From: Comamonadaceae bacterium CG12_big_fil_rev_8_21_14_0_65_59_15
GTDB taxonomy: Bacteria > Pseudomonadota > Gammaproteobacteria > Burkholderiales > Burkholderiaceae_C
Assembly: GCA_002786915.1 (NCBI GenBank)
Contig: PCUV01000101.1
Span: 1-43,740, forward strand
Length of the DNA: 43,740 nt
Direction of reading: 5' to 3'
Shown: positions 6,957 through 15,639 of the stretch, piece by piece
Layout: each line of letters begins with the position of its first letter
Position numbering within the stretch: the first letter of the stretch is position 1
Program-made: the position numbers and the translations under genes
Notes under the pieces: model-generated
Told to the model about the DNA's origin: nothing
The model's input: only the letters and a program-made list of their open reading frames with translations
The model's database searches: none

Positions 6957-8483
6957 ATGATCGCCAGCATGAACCGCCTATCCACCCTTGATGACAGGGA
7001 CACCTGCTACCGCGCGCTCAAGGCGCGTGACGCGCGGTTTGACGGCCATTTTTTCACCGGTGTCACGTCCACCGGCATTTATTGCCGCCCGGTGTGCCGG
7101 GTACGCACCCCGAAGCGGGAAAACTGCCGTTTTTTCAGCCTGGCCGCGCAAGCCGAGCGGGCCGGTTTTCGCCCGTGCCTGCGCTGCCGACCGGAACTTG
7201 CCCCGCGCCAGCTCAGCCCCGGCATGGCACAAGACAAGGCCTGGTCCATGCAGGATGCCTCGGCCATTCTGGCGGCCCAGGCGGCAGCCCTCATGGACGC
7301 GCCCGTGCCGGCAGATGCCCCGGCGCTGACAGTACAGCGCCTGGCTCTGCGCCTGGGCATCAGCGACCGCCATTTGCGCCGAATATTTGAGGCGCAGTTG
7401 GGCGTGCCACCCTTGCAATACCTGCAAACACGCCGACTACTCAATGCCAAGCAACTGCTCACCGACACCTCGCTGGCGGTAGCCCGGGTGGCTGAACTGA
7501 GCGGCTTTGCCAGCGTGCGCCGTTTCAACGCCGCCTTTGCGAGCCACTACGGTCTGAACCCGACGCAGCTGCGCCGCACCCACGCATCCGCGCAGACTGC
7601 GGTTGCCAGAGAGGGCATTCATGTCAGGCTGGGTTACCGACCCCCTTACGACGTAGCGGCCCTGCTGCAGTTCTTGGCGAAGCGCCAAATCACGGGACTG
7701 GAGGTCGTTGACCCGGTCAACGCCAGCCTGGGCAAAACCATGTCGCTGATGCATGGCCAACAGCGCGTCACCGGCTGGGTACTGGCCCGTTTTGATGCAG
7801 CCCACTGCTGCGTCAATCTGCAGGTGAGCGACGCTTTGGCCGAAGTGTTGCCGCAGGTGATCAGCCGAGTGCGCGCGCTGCTTGACCTGGATGCCGACCC
7901 GCAGGCCATCAACCAAGTGCTGCACGACAGTTTTCCCCAAGGCGACGGCTTGCGCCTGCCCGGCACGCTGGACGGTTTTGAGCTGGCGGTGCGTGCGGTG
8001 CTGGGCCAGCAAATCACTGTGGCGGCAGCATGCACCCTGGCGCTGCGGCTGGTGGCACGCTTTGGCGAACCCGTCGACACGCCGCTGGCCGGGTTAAACC
8101 GCTTGTTTCCCGCGCCCCAGGTTCTGGCTGCGGCCAGCGCCAATGACCTGGGTGCATTGGGTATCTTCAAGCAGAAACAGGCCGCCATCCAGGCGCTGGC
8201 CCGTGCGGTCAGCAGTGGCCAGCTGAGTCTGGACACGCTGGCCGATGTTGATGCCACCTTGACTCAGTTGCAGGCCCTGCCCGGCATCGGTGACTGGACG
8301 GCCCAGTACATTGCCATGCGTGCCCTGAACTGGCCCGATGCCTTTCCCGCTGCAGATGTGGCCTTGCACAAAGCCCTGGGCGTGCGGGATGCCGCTCACC
8401 CGGCCAAGGCCGCGCTGGCTGTGGCACAGGCCTGGCAGCCTTGGCGCAGCTACGCGGTGATGCGCGCATGGGCGACTCAGTAA
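6957..8483 (+). CDS. alkA: Ada N-terminal domain / AraC HTH / AlkA DNA-3-methyladenine glycosylase fusion
   Basis: Bifunctional alkylation-response protein (508 aa from ATG 6957). The N-terminus carries the Ada zinc/methylphosphotriester-acceptor module, with four cysteines visible in YCRPVCRV, ENCRFF and PCLRC. An AraC-type HTH follows (ISDRHLRRIFEAQLGVPPL through SGFASVRRFNAAF, about residues 133-190). The AlkA N-terminal fold comes next, then the helix-hairpin-helix LPGIGDWTAQYIAMRALN (about residue 437 onward) and the catalytic-Asp strand AFPAADVALHKALG. The N-terminal part should sense methyl phosphotriesters and activate transcription; the C-terminal part excises alkylated bases. Two ATGs (6957, 6969) and a GTG (6942) are possible; 6957 has the better upstream GGGG. 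The alkyltransferase half is encoded separately by ogt, 57 nt downstream. Confidence 0.92.
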   Translation: MIASMNRLSTLDDRDTCYRALKARDARFDGHFFTGVTSTGIYCRPVCRVRTPKRENCRFFSLAAQAERAGFRPCLRCRPELAPRQLSPGMAQDKAWSMQDASAILAAQAAALMDAPVPADAPALTVQRLALRLGISDRHLRRIFEAQLGVPPLQYLQTRRLLNAKQLLTDTSLAVARVAELSGFASVRRFNAAFASHYGLNPTQLRRTHASAQTAVAREGIHVRLGYRPPYDVAALLQFLAKRQITGLEVVDPVNASLGKTMSLMHGQQRVTGWVLARFDAAHCCVNLQVSDALAEVLPQVISRVRALLDLDADPQAINQVLHDSFPQGDGLRLPGTLDGFELAVRAVLGQQITVAAACTLALRLVARFGEPVDTPLAGLNRLFPAPQVLAAASANDLGALGIFKQKQAAIQALARAVSSGQLSLDTLADVDATLTQLQALPGIGDWTAQYIAMRALNWPDAFPAADVALHKALGVRDAAHPAKAALAVAQAWQPWRSYAVMRAWATQ

Positions 8484-8537
8484 CTATTATTTACATAGCT
8501 GCTTGTTCAAACAAACAAAGGGCTACAAGCAAAAAGC
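8484..8537. repeat. Dispersed imperfect repeat, intergenic copy
   Basis: The short gap between alkA and ogt is almost wholly this AT-rich element: CTATTATTTACATAGCTGCTT, then a variable middle, then GGGCTACAAGC. The AGCTGCTTG...GGGCTA layout resembles a repeat I recall as common between Comamonadaceae genes. Unlike the five in-gene copies, its equivalent frame is closed by a stop. Confidence 0.5.
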
Positions 8538-8540
8538 ACC

Positions 8541-9035
8541 ATGAAACTCCCGAACCATACGGTCTGCACAAGCACCCCCAGCCCATTAGGCCCTATCACC
8601 TTGGCCGCAGCGGGTGAAAAACTCGTCGGGGTCTGGTTTGAAGCCCAGGCTCACCGGCCCGATCTGTCCGGCTGTGCAAAGGCCAGCGGCCACGCGGTGC
8701 TGGAACGGGCTGCCCGGCAGCTGGCCGAATACTTTGCCGGACAGCGCCGCCAGTTTGAGCTGCCGCTGGATTTGAGCAGCGGCACCGCCTTTCAACAAAA
8801 GGTCTGGCAAGCCCTGCTGGCCATCCCGCACGGGCAAACCTGCAGCTACAAAACGTTAAGCAGCACCATTGGCCAGCCTGCGGCCGTGCGCGCCGTGGGT
8901 GGTGCGGTAGGGCGAAACCCGCTGAGCATCATCGTGCCGTGCCACCGTGTGGTGGGCGCGGGCGGCAGCCTGACCGGGTACGCCGGGGGACTGCAGCGCA
9001 AGGCAGCGCTGCTGCAACTCGAAGGTGCGCTTTGA
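8541..9035 (+). CDS. ogt: Methylated-DNA-[protein]-cysteine S-methyltransferase
   Basis: Suicidal alkyltransferase (164 aa) that removes methyl groups from O6-methylguanine and O4-methylthymine onto its own cysteine. The acceptor is in NPLSIIVPCHRVVG (Cys at about residue 134). The helix-turn-helix/arginine-finger region reads GQTCSYKTLSSTIGQPAAVRAVG, and the C-terminal GSLTGYAGGLQRKAALLQLE is standard. Length fits Ogt-type proteins. Together with the Ada/AlkA gene just upstream it forms a complete adaptive-response pair. Its TGA overlaps the likely TTG start of the EamA gene. Confidence 0.95.
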   Translation: MKLPNHTVCTSTPSPLGPITLAAAGEKLVGVWFEAQAHRPDLSGCAKASGHAVLERAARQLAEYFAGQRRQFELPLDLSSGTAFQQKVWQALLAIPHGQTCSYKTLSSTIGQPAAVRAVGGAVGRNPLSIIVPCHRVVGAGGSLTGYAGGLQRKAALLQLEGAL

Positions 9036-9940
9036 ACCCTGCTGCGCCGGGGCGTCCCTGGCTCACCGAATACATCAGTCTGGCGGCCATCTGGGGGGCC
9101 TCCTTTTTGTTCATGCGCCTGGGCGCGGCGGAGTTCGGCCCGCTGCCCACGGCGGGCGTGCGCGTGGGCATCGCGGCGCTGTTTTTGACACCGCTGCTGC
9201 TGGCGCGCGGGCAAGGTCCCACGTTGGCACGGCATTGGCGCAAGATTCTTTTTCTGGGCTTGCTCAATTCGGGCATTCCGTTTGCCTGCTACGCCTACGC
9301 CCTGCTGTCCATCACCACCGGGCTGTCGGCCTTGCTCAACGCCACGGTACCGCTGTTTGGGGCGCTGGTCGCGTGGCTATGGCTCAAAGACCGGCCGCAC
9401 GGCCTGAAGATCATGGGCTTGCTGATCGGCTTTGTCGGGGTGGCCATGCTGGCCTGGGGCAAAGCCAGCTTCAAACCCGATGCGTCGGGCGTGTCCAGTG
9501 GCTGGGCGGTGGTGGCTTGTCTGGTGGCTACGCTGTGCTACGGCATTGCCGCCAGTTACACCCGGCGTTACCTGGGCGGCGTGTCGTCGCTGGTGGTGGC
9601 AACGGGCAGTCAAATGGGCGCTACGCTGGGGCTTGCCTTGCCTGCTTGGTGGTTCTGGCCCAACCAAACGCCTGGCCTTACTGCCTGGCTCGCCTTGCTG
9701 GCCGTGGGCGTACTGTGCACGGGCGTGGCCTATGTGCTGTACTTTCGATTGATCGACAAGATGGGGGCATCAGCGTCGCTCACCGTGACCTTCCTGATCC
9801 CCGTTTTTGCCGTCATTTACGGCGTGATCTTCCTGGGTGAGTCAGTCACCACCTGGATGCTGCTGTGCGGTGCCATTATTCTGAGCGGAACCGCGCTGTC
9901 TATCGATATTTTCAAGTGGCGACGGGTTCCTGCAGCCTGA
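9032..9940 (+). CDS. EamA/DMT-family transporter
   Basis: Drug/metabolite transporter superfamily permease (302 aa from TTG 9032) with about ten hydrophobic segments in two EamA repeats. The first repeat opens with YISLAAIWGASFLFMRLG; the second starts near CLVATLCYGIAASYTRRYLG and ends IPVFAVIYGVIFLGESVTT. An ATG-started extension back to 8939 would run 97 nt into ogt and encode a low-complexity Arg/Gly-rich stretch unlike the family. The TTG at 9032 overlaps the ogt stop as TTGA, has GAAGG 6 nt upstream, and gives a normal length. Substrate is unknown. Co-transcription with the repair genes is likely from the overlap, without implying a repair role. Confidence 0.85.
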   Translation: MNPAAPGRPWLTEYISLAAIWGASFLFMRLGAAEFGPLPTAGVRVGIAALFLTPLLLARGQGPTLARHWRKILFLGLLNSGIPFACYAYALLSITTGLSALLNATVPLFGALVAWLWLKDRPHGLKIMGLLIGFVGVAMLAWGKASFKPDASGVSSGWAVVACLVATLCYGIAASYTRRYLGGVSSLVVATGSQMGATLGLALPAWWFWPNQTPGLTAWLALLAVGVLCTGVAYVLYFRLIDKMGASASLTVTFLIPVFAVIYGVIFLGESVTTWMLLCGAIILSGTALSIDIFKWRRVPAA

Positions 9941-9954
9941 CGCAAAATCGCACC

Positions 9955-11259
9955 ATGAACGCACCCTTGCCGCCCAACGCGCACGTGACCAGTGCCGCGC
10001 AACTCAACCGCGACTGTTTTTGCCGCACGCTCAACGTCGATCGTCTGCGCCAGCAACTGGAAAGTGACCCCAGTCTGCACGGCATGACCGAGCACATCCT
10101 GCAGACCCGACCCAACCTCTTTTCCAGCACCGTCGTTTTTATTTCAAAAGCGGTTCAAGCCCAGATAGAACAAACGCTTACAGCTATAGAACATGTAGCT
10201 CAATTGGCACCTTACCAGACACAGGCGTGGGCGCGAAGCGATGCATTGGCGCAGCACGCCTGGGGGCCGTACAGCGTGTGCATGGGCTACGACTTTCATG
10301 TCAGTGACGCGGGAGCACAGCTGATCGAGGTCAACACCAATGCCGGTGGTTTGCTGCTCAACGGCGCGCTGGCGCGTGCCCAGCAGGCGTGCTGCGACGA
10401 ACTCGACTGGGCTTTCCCGTCTGATGCCCGGCGCGACACGCTCAGACAAAACGTGTTTGACATGTTTGCTGCTGAATGGCGGCTGCAACGCGGCGATCGG
10501 CCCTGGTGCAATGTGCTGATTGTGGACAGTGCCCCCGTGGCACAGTATCTGGCACCAGAGTTTGAGCTGTTTCGTCAACTGTTCACCCAGCACGGCGTGC
10601 AGGCGCACATTGCCGACCCTAGCGAACTGTCGTTCGACGGCCAGCACCTGCTGTTTGCCAACGCGCCAGTGGACTTGGTCTATAACCGGCTGACCGACTT
10701 TTACCTGATCGAACCCGCGCACGTGGCGCTGCGCCAGGCCTATGCCGCTGGTGCGGTCGTGCTGACGCCACACTCGCGCGCGCACGCGCTGCTGGCCGAC
10801 AAGCGCAATTTGATCGCGCTCAGCGACGACGCCATGCTGGCCCAGTGGGGCGTGCCAGATGCCGAGCGTGCCACGCTGCGCCAGCACATCCCGCACACCG
10901 AGCTGGTGACGCCTGAGCGCGCGGATGACCTGTGGCAGCGCAGGCGCCAGTTGTTCTTCAAACCCGTGGCCGGCTTTGGCGCCAAGGCCGCCTACCGCGG
11001 CGACAAGCTCACCAAACGCGTCTGGGGTGAGATTCTGGAAGGTGCTTTCGTGGCGCAAACGCTGGTGCCGCCCACCGGGCGCATGATCGATGTGGATGGC
11101 ACGCCTACCGACCTCAAGTTCGACCTGCGTGCCTTTACCTATGCCGGCCAAGTGCAACTGCTGGCCGCGCGCATCTACGCCGGGCAAACCACCAACTTCC
11201 GCACCCAGGGCGGCGGTTTTGCGCCCGTCATCGTGGTGCCCGACGAGGGTGCGCGCTGA
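9955..11259 (+). CDS. Putative circularly permuted ATP-grasp ligase
   Basis: Protein of 434 aa resembling the circularly permuted ATP-grasp class (DUF407-like). The metal-binding strand LIEVNTNAGGLLLN (Glu about residue 125) comes before the nucleotide-binding part, where the phosphate-binding lysine is in QLFFKPVAGFGAKAAYRG (Lys about 336). Between them are the landmarks VLIVDSAP, VDLVYNRLTDFYL and LLADKRNLIALSDD. The reversed order of these motifs is the basis for the call. Such enzymes form carboxylate-amine bonds via acyl phosphates. The ATG at 9955 is chosen; an upstream in-frame start at 9865 lies inside the EamA gene. The stop overlaps the next gene (TGATG), so it should work with that amidotransferase. 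Residues about 67-82 come from a dispersed repeat. Substrate unknown. Confidence 0.75.
   Translation: MNAPLPPNAHVTSAAQLNRDCFCRTLNVDRLRQQLESDPSLHGMTEHILQTRPNLFSSTVVFISKAVQAQIEQTLTAIEHVAQLAPYQTQAWARSDALAQHAWGPYSVCMGYDFHVSDAGAQLIEVNTNAGGLLLNGALARAQQACCDELDWAFPSDARRDTLRQNVFDMFAAEWRLQRGDRPWCNVLIVDSAPVAQYLAPEFELFRQLFTQHGVQAHIADPSELSFDGQHLLFANAPVDLVYNRLTDFYLIEPAHVALRQAYAAGAVVLTPHSRAHALLADKRNLIALSDDAMLAQWGVPDAERATLRQHIPHTELVTPERADDLWQRRRQLFFKPVAGFGAKAAYRGDKLTKRVWGEILEGAFVAQTLVPPTGRMIDVDGTPTDLKFDLRAFTYAGQVQLLAARIYAGQTTNFRTQGGGFAPVIVVPDEGAR
10156..10198. repeat. Dispersed imperfect repeat, copy inside the ATP-grasp gene
   Basis: Reverse complement matches 4894-4936 in waaC at 31 of 43 positions without gaps. 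The coding-strand part ACAGCTATAGAACATGTAGC also matches cobS. It encodes QAQIEQTLTAIEHVA near the N-terminus, ahead of the conserved part of the protein. Confidence 0.6.
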
Positions 11260-13037
11260 TGTGCGGGCTGTGTGGTGAACTGCGTTTGGACGGCACGCCA
11301 CCCGACGTGGCGGCGGTAGCGCGCATGTCGGCGCTACTGGCGCGCCGCGGCCCGGATGACGCAGGCGCCTACCAAAGTGGCCCGCTGGCGCTGGGGCACC
11401 GGCGCCTGGCCATCATCGACCTGTCTGCCCACGCGCACCAACCCATGGTGGACGAGACGTTGCAACTGGCGCTGGTGTTTAACGGCACGATTTACAACTA
11501 TCGAGAACTGCGCGCCGAGCTGCTGCAACAGGGCTACAGCTTTTTTTCTGATGGCGACAGCGAAGTCATCCTAAAAAGTTACCACGCCTGGGGCGAGGCC
11601 TGCGTACAGCGCTTCAAAGGCATGTTTGCCTTTGCCCTCTGGGACGCGCGCACGCAAGCGCTATTTCTGGCGCGTGACCGCTTTGGCATCAAGCCGATGT
11701 ACCTGAACCAGACGACGCAGCGCCTGCGCTTTGCCTCCAGCCTGCCCGCGCTGCTGGCTGGTGGCGGCGTGGACTCGGCACTTGACCCGGTGGCGCTGCA
11801 CCACCACTTCACGCTGCACACGGTGGTGCCCGCGCCGCGCACGGTGCTGGCCGGTGTGCGCAAGCTGGCCCCTGCGACGACGATGCGCATCTCGCCTGAC
11901 GGCCGGGTGACGCAGCAATGCTACTGGACGCTCGATGCCACCCGCCCAGCCCACGCCCTGACCGAGGCGCAGTGGCTGCAGGCCACGCGCGAGGCCCTGC
12001 AGGCCAGCGTGCAGCGCCGCCTGCTGGCCGCCGATGTGCCGGTGGGCGTGCTGCTGTCGGGTGGGCTCGATTCGAGCCTGCTGGTGGGGCTGCTGGCCCC
12101 GCATGTGCCCGACTTGCGCACCTTTTCCATCGGCTTTGAAGACGTGGGCGCAGGCTCAGAAAAGGCCGATGAATTCGAGTATTCCGATGCGGTGGCGGCG
12201 CACTTCAAGACACGTCACCAGAAATACAGCATTCCCAACCGCGAGGTGATGGCGCGCCTGCCCGAAGCGGTAGCGCAGATGACCGAGCCGATGGTCAGCC
12301 ACGACGTGATCGCGTTTTACCTGCTCAGCGAGCGTGTCGCCAAAGACGTCAAGGTGGTGATGAGCGGCCAGGGTGCCGACGAGGTCTTTGGCGGTTATTT
12401 CTGGTACCCCAAAATGAATAGCACGCCAGGCACGCCGCTTGAGCGCTTCAGCCAACATTACTTTGACCGTGAGCACGCCGAATACCAGCAGATGGTGAGC
12501 GCGCCGTATCAGGTGGGCGACGTTACCTCGGCACTGGTGGCGGCCGAACTGGCGCACCCCCAAGCCGACGAATTTCTTGACCAGGTGTGGCGCTTTGACG
12601 CCACCACGCTGATCGTCGATGACCCGGTCAAGCGCGTGGACAACATGCCCATGTCGTGGGGGCTGGAGGTGCGCACGCCGTTTCTGGATTACGAGCTGGT
12701 AGAACTGGCCGCGCGCATGCCGCCTGCGCTCAAGCTCAAGGAAGGCGGCAAGTTTCCGCTCAAGGCCATCGCGCGCGGGCTGATCCCCGATGCGGTGATC
12801 GACCGGCCCAAGGGCTACTTTCCGGTGCCTGCACTCAAGTACGTGCGCGGGCCGTTTCTGGAGCTGATGCGCGACCTGCTGAATTCGCAGGCGTGCCGCC
12901 AGCGCGGCCTGTACCAGCGCGCTTATGTGGACAAACTGCTGGCCGCGCCCGAAGCGCCCGAGCACTTCACCCGCATCAACGGCAGCAAGCTGTGGCACCT
13001 GGCGCTGCTGGAATGGTGGCTGCAGACGCACCTGTAG
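11259..13037 (+). CDS. Asparagine-synthetase-like amidotransferase (N-acetylglutaminylglutamine amidotransferase type)
   Basis: Class II glutamine amidotransferase fused to an asparagine synthetase domain (592 aa). After Met removal the N-terminus is CGLCGELR, exposing the glutaminase Cys. LVFNGTIYNYRELRAEL and ARDRFGIKPMYL are the glutaminase landmarks. The synthetase P-loop is LLSGGLDSSLLVGLL (about residues 265-279), followed by SGQGADEVFGGYFWYP and RVDNMPMSWGLEVRTPFLD. The sequence is closer to the roughly 590-aa amidotransferases of the N-acetylglutaminylglutamine amide (NAGGN) osmoprotectant system than to plain AsnB, notably VPAPRTVLAGVRKLAPAT. The usual NAGGN partners (a GNAT/ATP-grasp fusion and a peptidase) are absent; the partner here is a permuted ATP-grasp protein. 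The product is probably an amidated small peptide. Confidence 0.85.
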   Translation: MCGLCGELRLDGTPPDVAAVARMSALLARRGPDDAGAYQSGPLALGHRRLAIIDLSAHAHQPMVDETLQLALVFNGTIYNYRELRAELLQQGYSFFSDGDSEVILKSYHAWGEACVQRFKGMFAFALWDARTQALFLARDRFGIKPMYLNQTTQRLRFASSLPALLAGGGVDSALDPVALHHHFTLHTVVPAPRTVLAGVRKLAPATTMRISPDGRVTQQCYWTLDATRPAHALTEAQWLQATREALQASVQRRLLAADVPVGVLLSGGLDSSLLVGLLAPHVPDLRTFSIGFEDVGAGSEKADEFEYSDAVAAHFKTRHQKYSIPNREVMARLPEAVAQMTEPMVSHDVIAFYLLSERVAKDVKVVMSGQGADEVFGGYFWYPKMNSTPGTPLERFSQHYFDREHAEYQQMVSAPYQVGDVTSALVAAELAHPQADEFLDQVWRFDATTLIVDDPVKRVDNMPMSWGLEVRTPFLDYELVELAARMPPALKLKEGGKFPLKAIARGLIPDAVIDRPKGYFPVPALKYVRGPFLELMRDLLNSQACRQRGLYQRAYVDKLLAAPEAPEHFTRINGSKLWHLALLEWWLQTHL

Positions 13038-13325
13038 GGATGCGACACAAGTCAAGGCAGAGCCCGTCATTTCTGGCTCGTCAACTTGCGATTGGGTTGA
13101 TAGGCTGCGGGCACGGGTTTGTCCGATTGATTTCTTGCACCCGTTTGGCATAGCATGAAGACGAGATGGTTTTTGCAGCCGAATTTGGAACCCGGCTCTC
13201 CACCGGCATTGCGCTGCAAGCCCCTGGTGGTTCATTTGGGTTTGAATGGCTGGTAAATGCTGGGGCGAAACGGTTTTTCCCCAAACTGACGTCGTTGGAC
13301 ATTCGCACCATAAAAAGGACTTAGT

Positions 13326-14900
13326 ATGAACAGTTTTTGGCGTGCATTCACTCGCAAGGTGCTGTTACTTGGCTTGGCAATCCTAGGCAGTCTGCTGTTG
13401 ACGTTGTTGCTGGGTTGGCTAGCAGACGCGGCAACAGGGGCCATCTGGCTGTCTGTCGTGACCGCGCTGTTCAGTGCAACCGCAGCCAGCTGGCTGCTAA
13501 CGCGCAACGCGACAGGTTCTAACATCATGGAATTTGCCAACACGATCGGCAAGGCCACCGACCAGGTCATGATTGGCGCGGCCGAAACCTCTTATTTTGT
13601 CGATTCGGTGAAGAAAAAGATGGATCTGGATGTACAAACCATCAACGAGGTGGTGATTGGTTCCGAACAGAATGCCAGCACCACCGAAAAGATTGCTACC
13701 AATGCGGAACGCGCGTTCAAGGTTGCCTCCGATGTGCTCAGTGAAAGCGTTGCCGGACGCGGCGAGGTGGATCGTGGTTTGAATGGCATTCACGAAGCCG
13801 CCAAAGACGCACAGTCTGCATTGGTGACGATGAAGACGCTACAGGATAAGTCGCGCCAGATTCATGCCATTACGGAAACCATCAACCGGATATCTGCCCA
13901 AACCAACCTGCTTGCGCTCAACGCCGCGATCGAGGCCGCACGCGCCGGTGAAAACGGCCGCGGCTTCGCCGTGGTTGCAGGCGAAGTCAGACAGCTCGCG
14001 CAGCGCACAAAATCTGCCACCGACGAGATTGGCGTCATGGTGCACGAAATAAACGACCAAGCCGAAAAAGCCGCCGCTGGCATGACTGGCTTGACTGGCA
14101 AAGTGAGCCAAGCGGCAAAAAATGTCGAACGCGTGCACGCTTTTCTGAGCGATATTGAACGTTCGTCGGGCGAATCGGAGCATCAAATCCAGCAAATCGC
14201 AGAGGCGGCGCGCGAACACGTTGCAACGGCACGCGTCATTTTTGAAGCGATTTCCAGAATTCGCGATAGCATGCATTCAACCGAAGCCGATCTGCCGCGT
14301 GCCACTGATTCGGCGATGGCCTTGGCCGAACTGGCAGAGGGCATCAGCAACGGGCTGGCGGAACTGAACGTAAAAACAGCACACGACGAGATCCGCCTGG
14401 CCGCACACTCTGCAGCGAAAGAGGTTGAGCGCATTTTTTCGCAAGCCATCGCCGCTGGACAGATCACGCGTGAGGCACTGTTTGATCGCCAGTACCAACC
14501 GATCCCGAATACCAATCCGCAAAAACACACGACCCAGTTCGACGCCTTTTGTGATCGGGTATTGCCGCCGCTTCAAGAGGGTTTGCTGCAATCCATGCCA
14601 CAACTCGTTTTTGCCATCGCGGTCGATGACAACGGCTACCTACCGACCCATAACAACAAGTTTGCACAACCCCTGACCGGGGACTATGCCACCGACTTTG
14701 TGAATAACCGGACCAAACGCATCTTTAGCGACCGCACCGGTGCGCGCTGTGGCTCCAACACCAAGCCGTTTTTGTTGCAGACTTATAAGCGCGACACCGG
14801 CGAAGTGATGCACGACCTGTCGGTGCCCATCTATCTTGAAGGCCGCCATTGGGGCGGCTTCCGTATTGGCTATCACTCGGTTGTCGCGCAGTCGCAATAG
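13326..14900 (+). CDS. Methyl-accepting chemotaxis protein
   Basis: Chemoreceptor (524 aa). Two membrane helices lie at the extreme N-terminus (about residues 11-32 and 38-57) with almost no periplasmic loop, so sensing is not periplasmic. The cytoplasmic signalling domain includes the conserved hairpin tip INRISAQTNLLALNAAIEAA followed by GRGFAVVAGEVRQLAQRT. After it comes a C-terminal domain (about residues 400-524) with NNRTKRIFSDRTGARCGSN, LQTYKRDTGEVMHDLSVPI and GRHWGGFRIGYH, a cytosolic Cache-like sensor module found at the end of some proteobacterial MCPs. A 288-nt gap upstream (13038-13325) separates it from the amidotransferase; it holds a weak hairpin at 13262-13282 and no clear promoter. 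Confidence 0.9.
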   Translation: MNSFWRAFTRKVLLLGLAILGSLLLTLLLGWLADAATGAIWLSVVTALFSATAASWLLTRNATGSNIMEFANTIGKATDQVMIGAAETSYFVDSVKKKMDLDVQTINEVVIGSEQNASTTEKIATNAERAFKVASDVLSESVAGRGEVDRGLNGIHEAAKDAQSALVTMKTLQDKSRQIHAITETINRISAQTNLLALNAAIEAARAGENGRGFAVVAGEVRQLAQRTKSATDEIGVMVHEINDQAEKAAAGMTGLTGKVSQAAKNVERVHAFLSDIERSSGESEHQIQQIAEAAREHVATARVIFEAISRIRDSMHSTEADLPRATDSAMALAELAEGISNGLAELNVKTAHDEIRLAAHSAAKEVERIFSQAIAAGQITREALFDRQYQPIPNTNPQKHTTQFDAFCDRVLPPLQEGLLQSMPQLVFAIAVDDNGYLPTHNNKFAQPLTGDYATDFVNNRTKRIFSDRTGARCGSNTKPFLLQTYKRDTGEVMHDLSVPIYLEGRHWGGFRIGYHSVVAQSQ

Positions 14901-14915
14901 ACCATCACATGACCG

Positions 14916-15635
14916 ATGCAGATCGAACCGGTGGACTGGGACAACGGCGCACCCCGCAGTCAACGCTTTGATGACATCTACCGCAACCGCTACGACGCGT
15001 TGGCGCAGGCGCGGTCGGTTTTTTTGCAGGGATGCCATCTGCCTGAGCGCTGGCAAGGCCGGGCCAGTTTCACCCTCCTTGAAACCGGCTTTGGTTTGGG
15101 TCTGAACTTTTTGACGACCTGGGCCACCTGGTTGACCGACCCAAGCCGCTGCGCCAAGCTGAATTACTTCGCCATCGAAGCCTACCCTGTATCGGCAGAC
15201 GATCTGCTGCACAGCGTCCAAGCGCTGGAAACGTGCGCCGCACCCCATGACCCCACGGTGCAGCAAGTTCAGTTATTGGCGCAACAGCTGGTCACCCTGT
15301 GGTCCACGCTACAACCCGGCCTGAACGTTTGGCGACCGGCGCACCAACCGCTGGCGCTACACCTTTATATCGGCGACGTGCACGCCATGCTGGCGTGCAT
15401 CACCGAACAGGTCGATGCGGTCTATCTGGACGGCTTCAGCCCGGCCGCCAACCCGCAGATGTGGTCAGAACAGACCTTGGCATGGGTGGCACGGCTTTGC
15501 CATCCTGGTACCCATCTGGCCAGCTACACCGTGGCCGGTGCGGTGCGGCGGCGCCTGACGGCGCTGGGCTTTGCGGTGGAAAGATGCCCGGGCCTGCCGC
15601 CCAAAAGGGAACGGCTACAGGCACGACTGAATTAA
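14916..15635 (+). CDS. Stand-alone MnmD-type tRNA 5-aminomethyl-2-thiouridine methyltransferase
   Basis: SAM-dependent methyltransferase (239 aa) homologous to the N-terminal MnmC(m) half of proteobacterial MnmC, which completes mnm5s2U34 in the tRNA wobble position. Seen: QRFDDIYRNRYDALAQARSV, the SAM loop LLETGFGLGLNFLTTW (about residues 48-63), HLYIGDVHAML, and the catalytic-region VYLDGFSPAANPQMWSEQTL, ending in CPGLPPKRERLQARL. In most Gram-negatives this domain is followed by a FAD-dependent MnmC(o) oxidase; here the frame stops and the next gene ends only 4 nt away on the other strand, so the oxidase half is absent at this locus. ATG 14916 is chosen; ATG 14909 is out of frame. It follows the MCP gene by 15 nt. 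Confidence 0.87.
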   Translation: MQIEPVDWDNGAPRSQRFDDIYRNRYDALAQARSVFLQGCHLPERWQGRASFTLLETGFGLGLNFLTTWATWLTDPSRCAKLNYFAIEAYPVSADDLLHSVQALETCAAPHDPTVQQVQLLAQQLVTLWSTLQPGLNVWRPAHQPLALHLYIGDVHAMLACITEQVDAVYLDGFSPAANPQMWSEQTLAWVARLCHPGTHLASYTVAGAVRRRLTALGFAVERCPGLPPKRERLQARLN

Positions 15636-15639
15636 TTCT

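Noticed and set aside
9865..9954. Longer N-terminus for the permuted ATP-grasp gene
   Set aside because: It would lie within the EamA coding sequence; ATG 9955 gives a normal start.
9955..13037. Complete N-acetylglutaminylglutamine amide (NAGGN) operon
   Set aside because: The GNAT/ATP-grasp fusion and the peptidase of that system are not present; only the amidotransferase matches.
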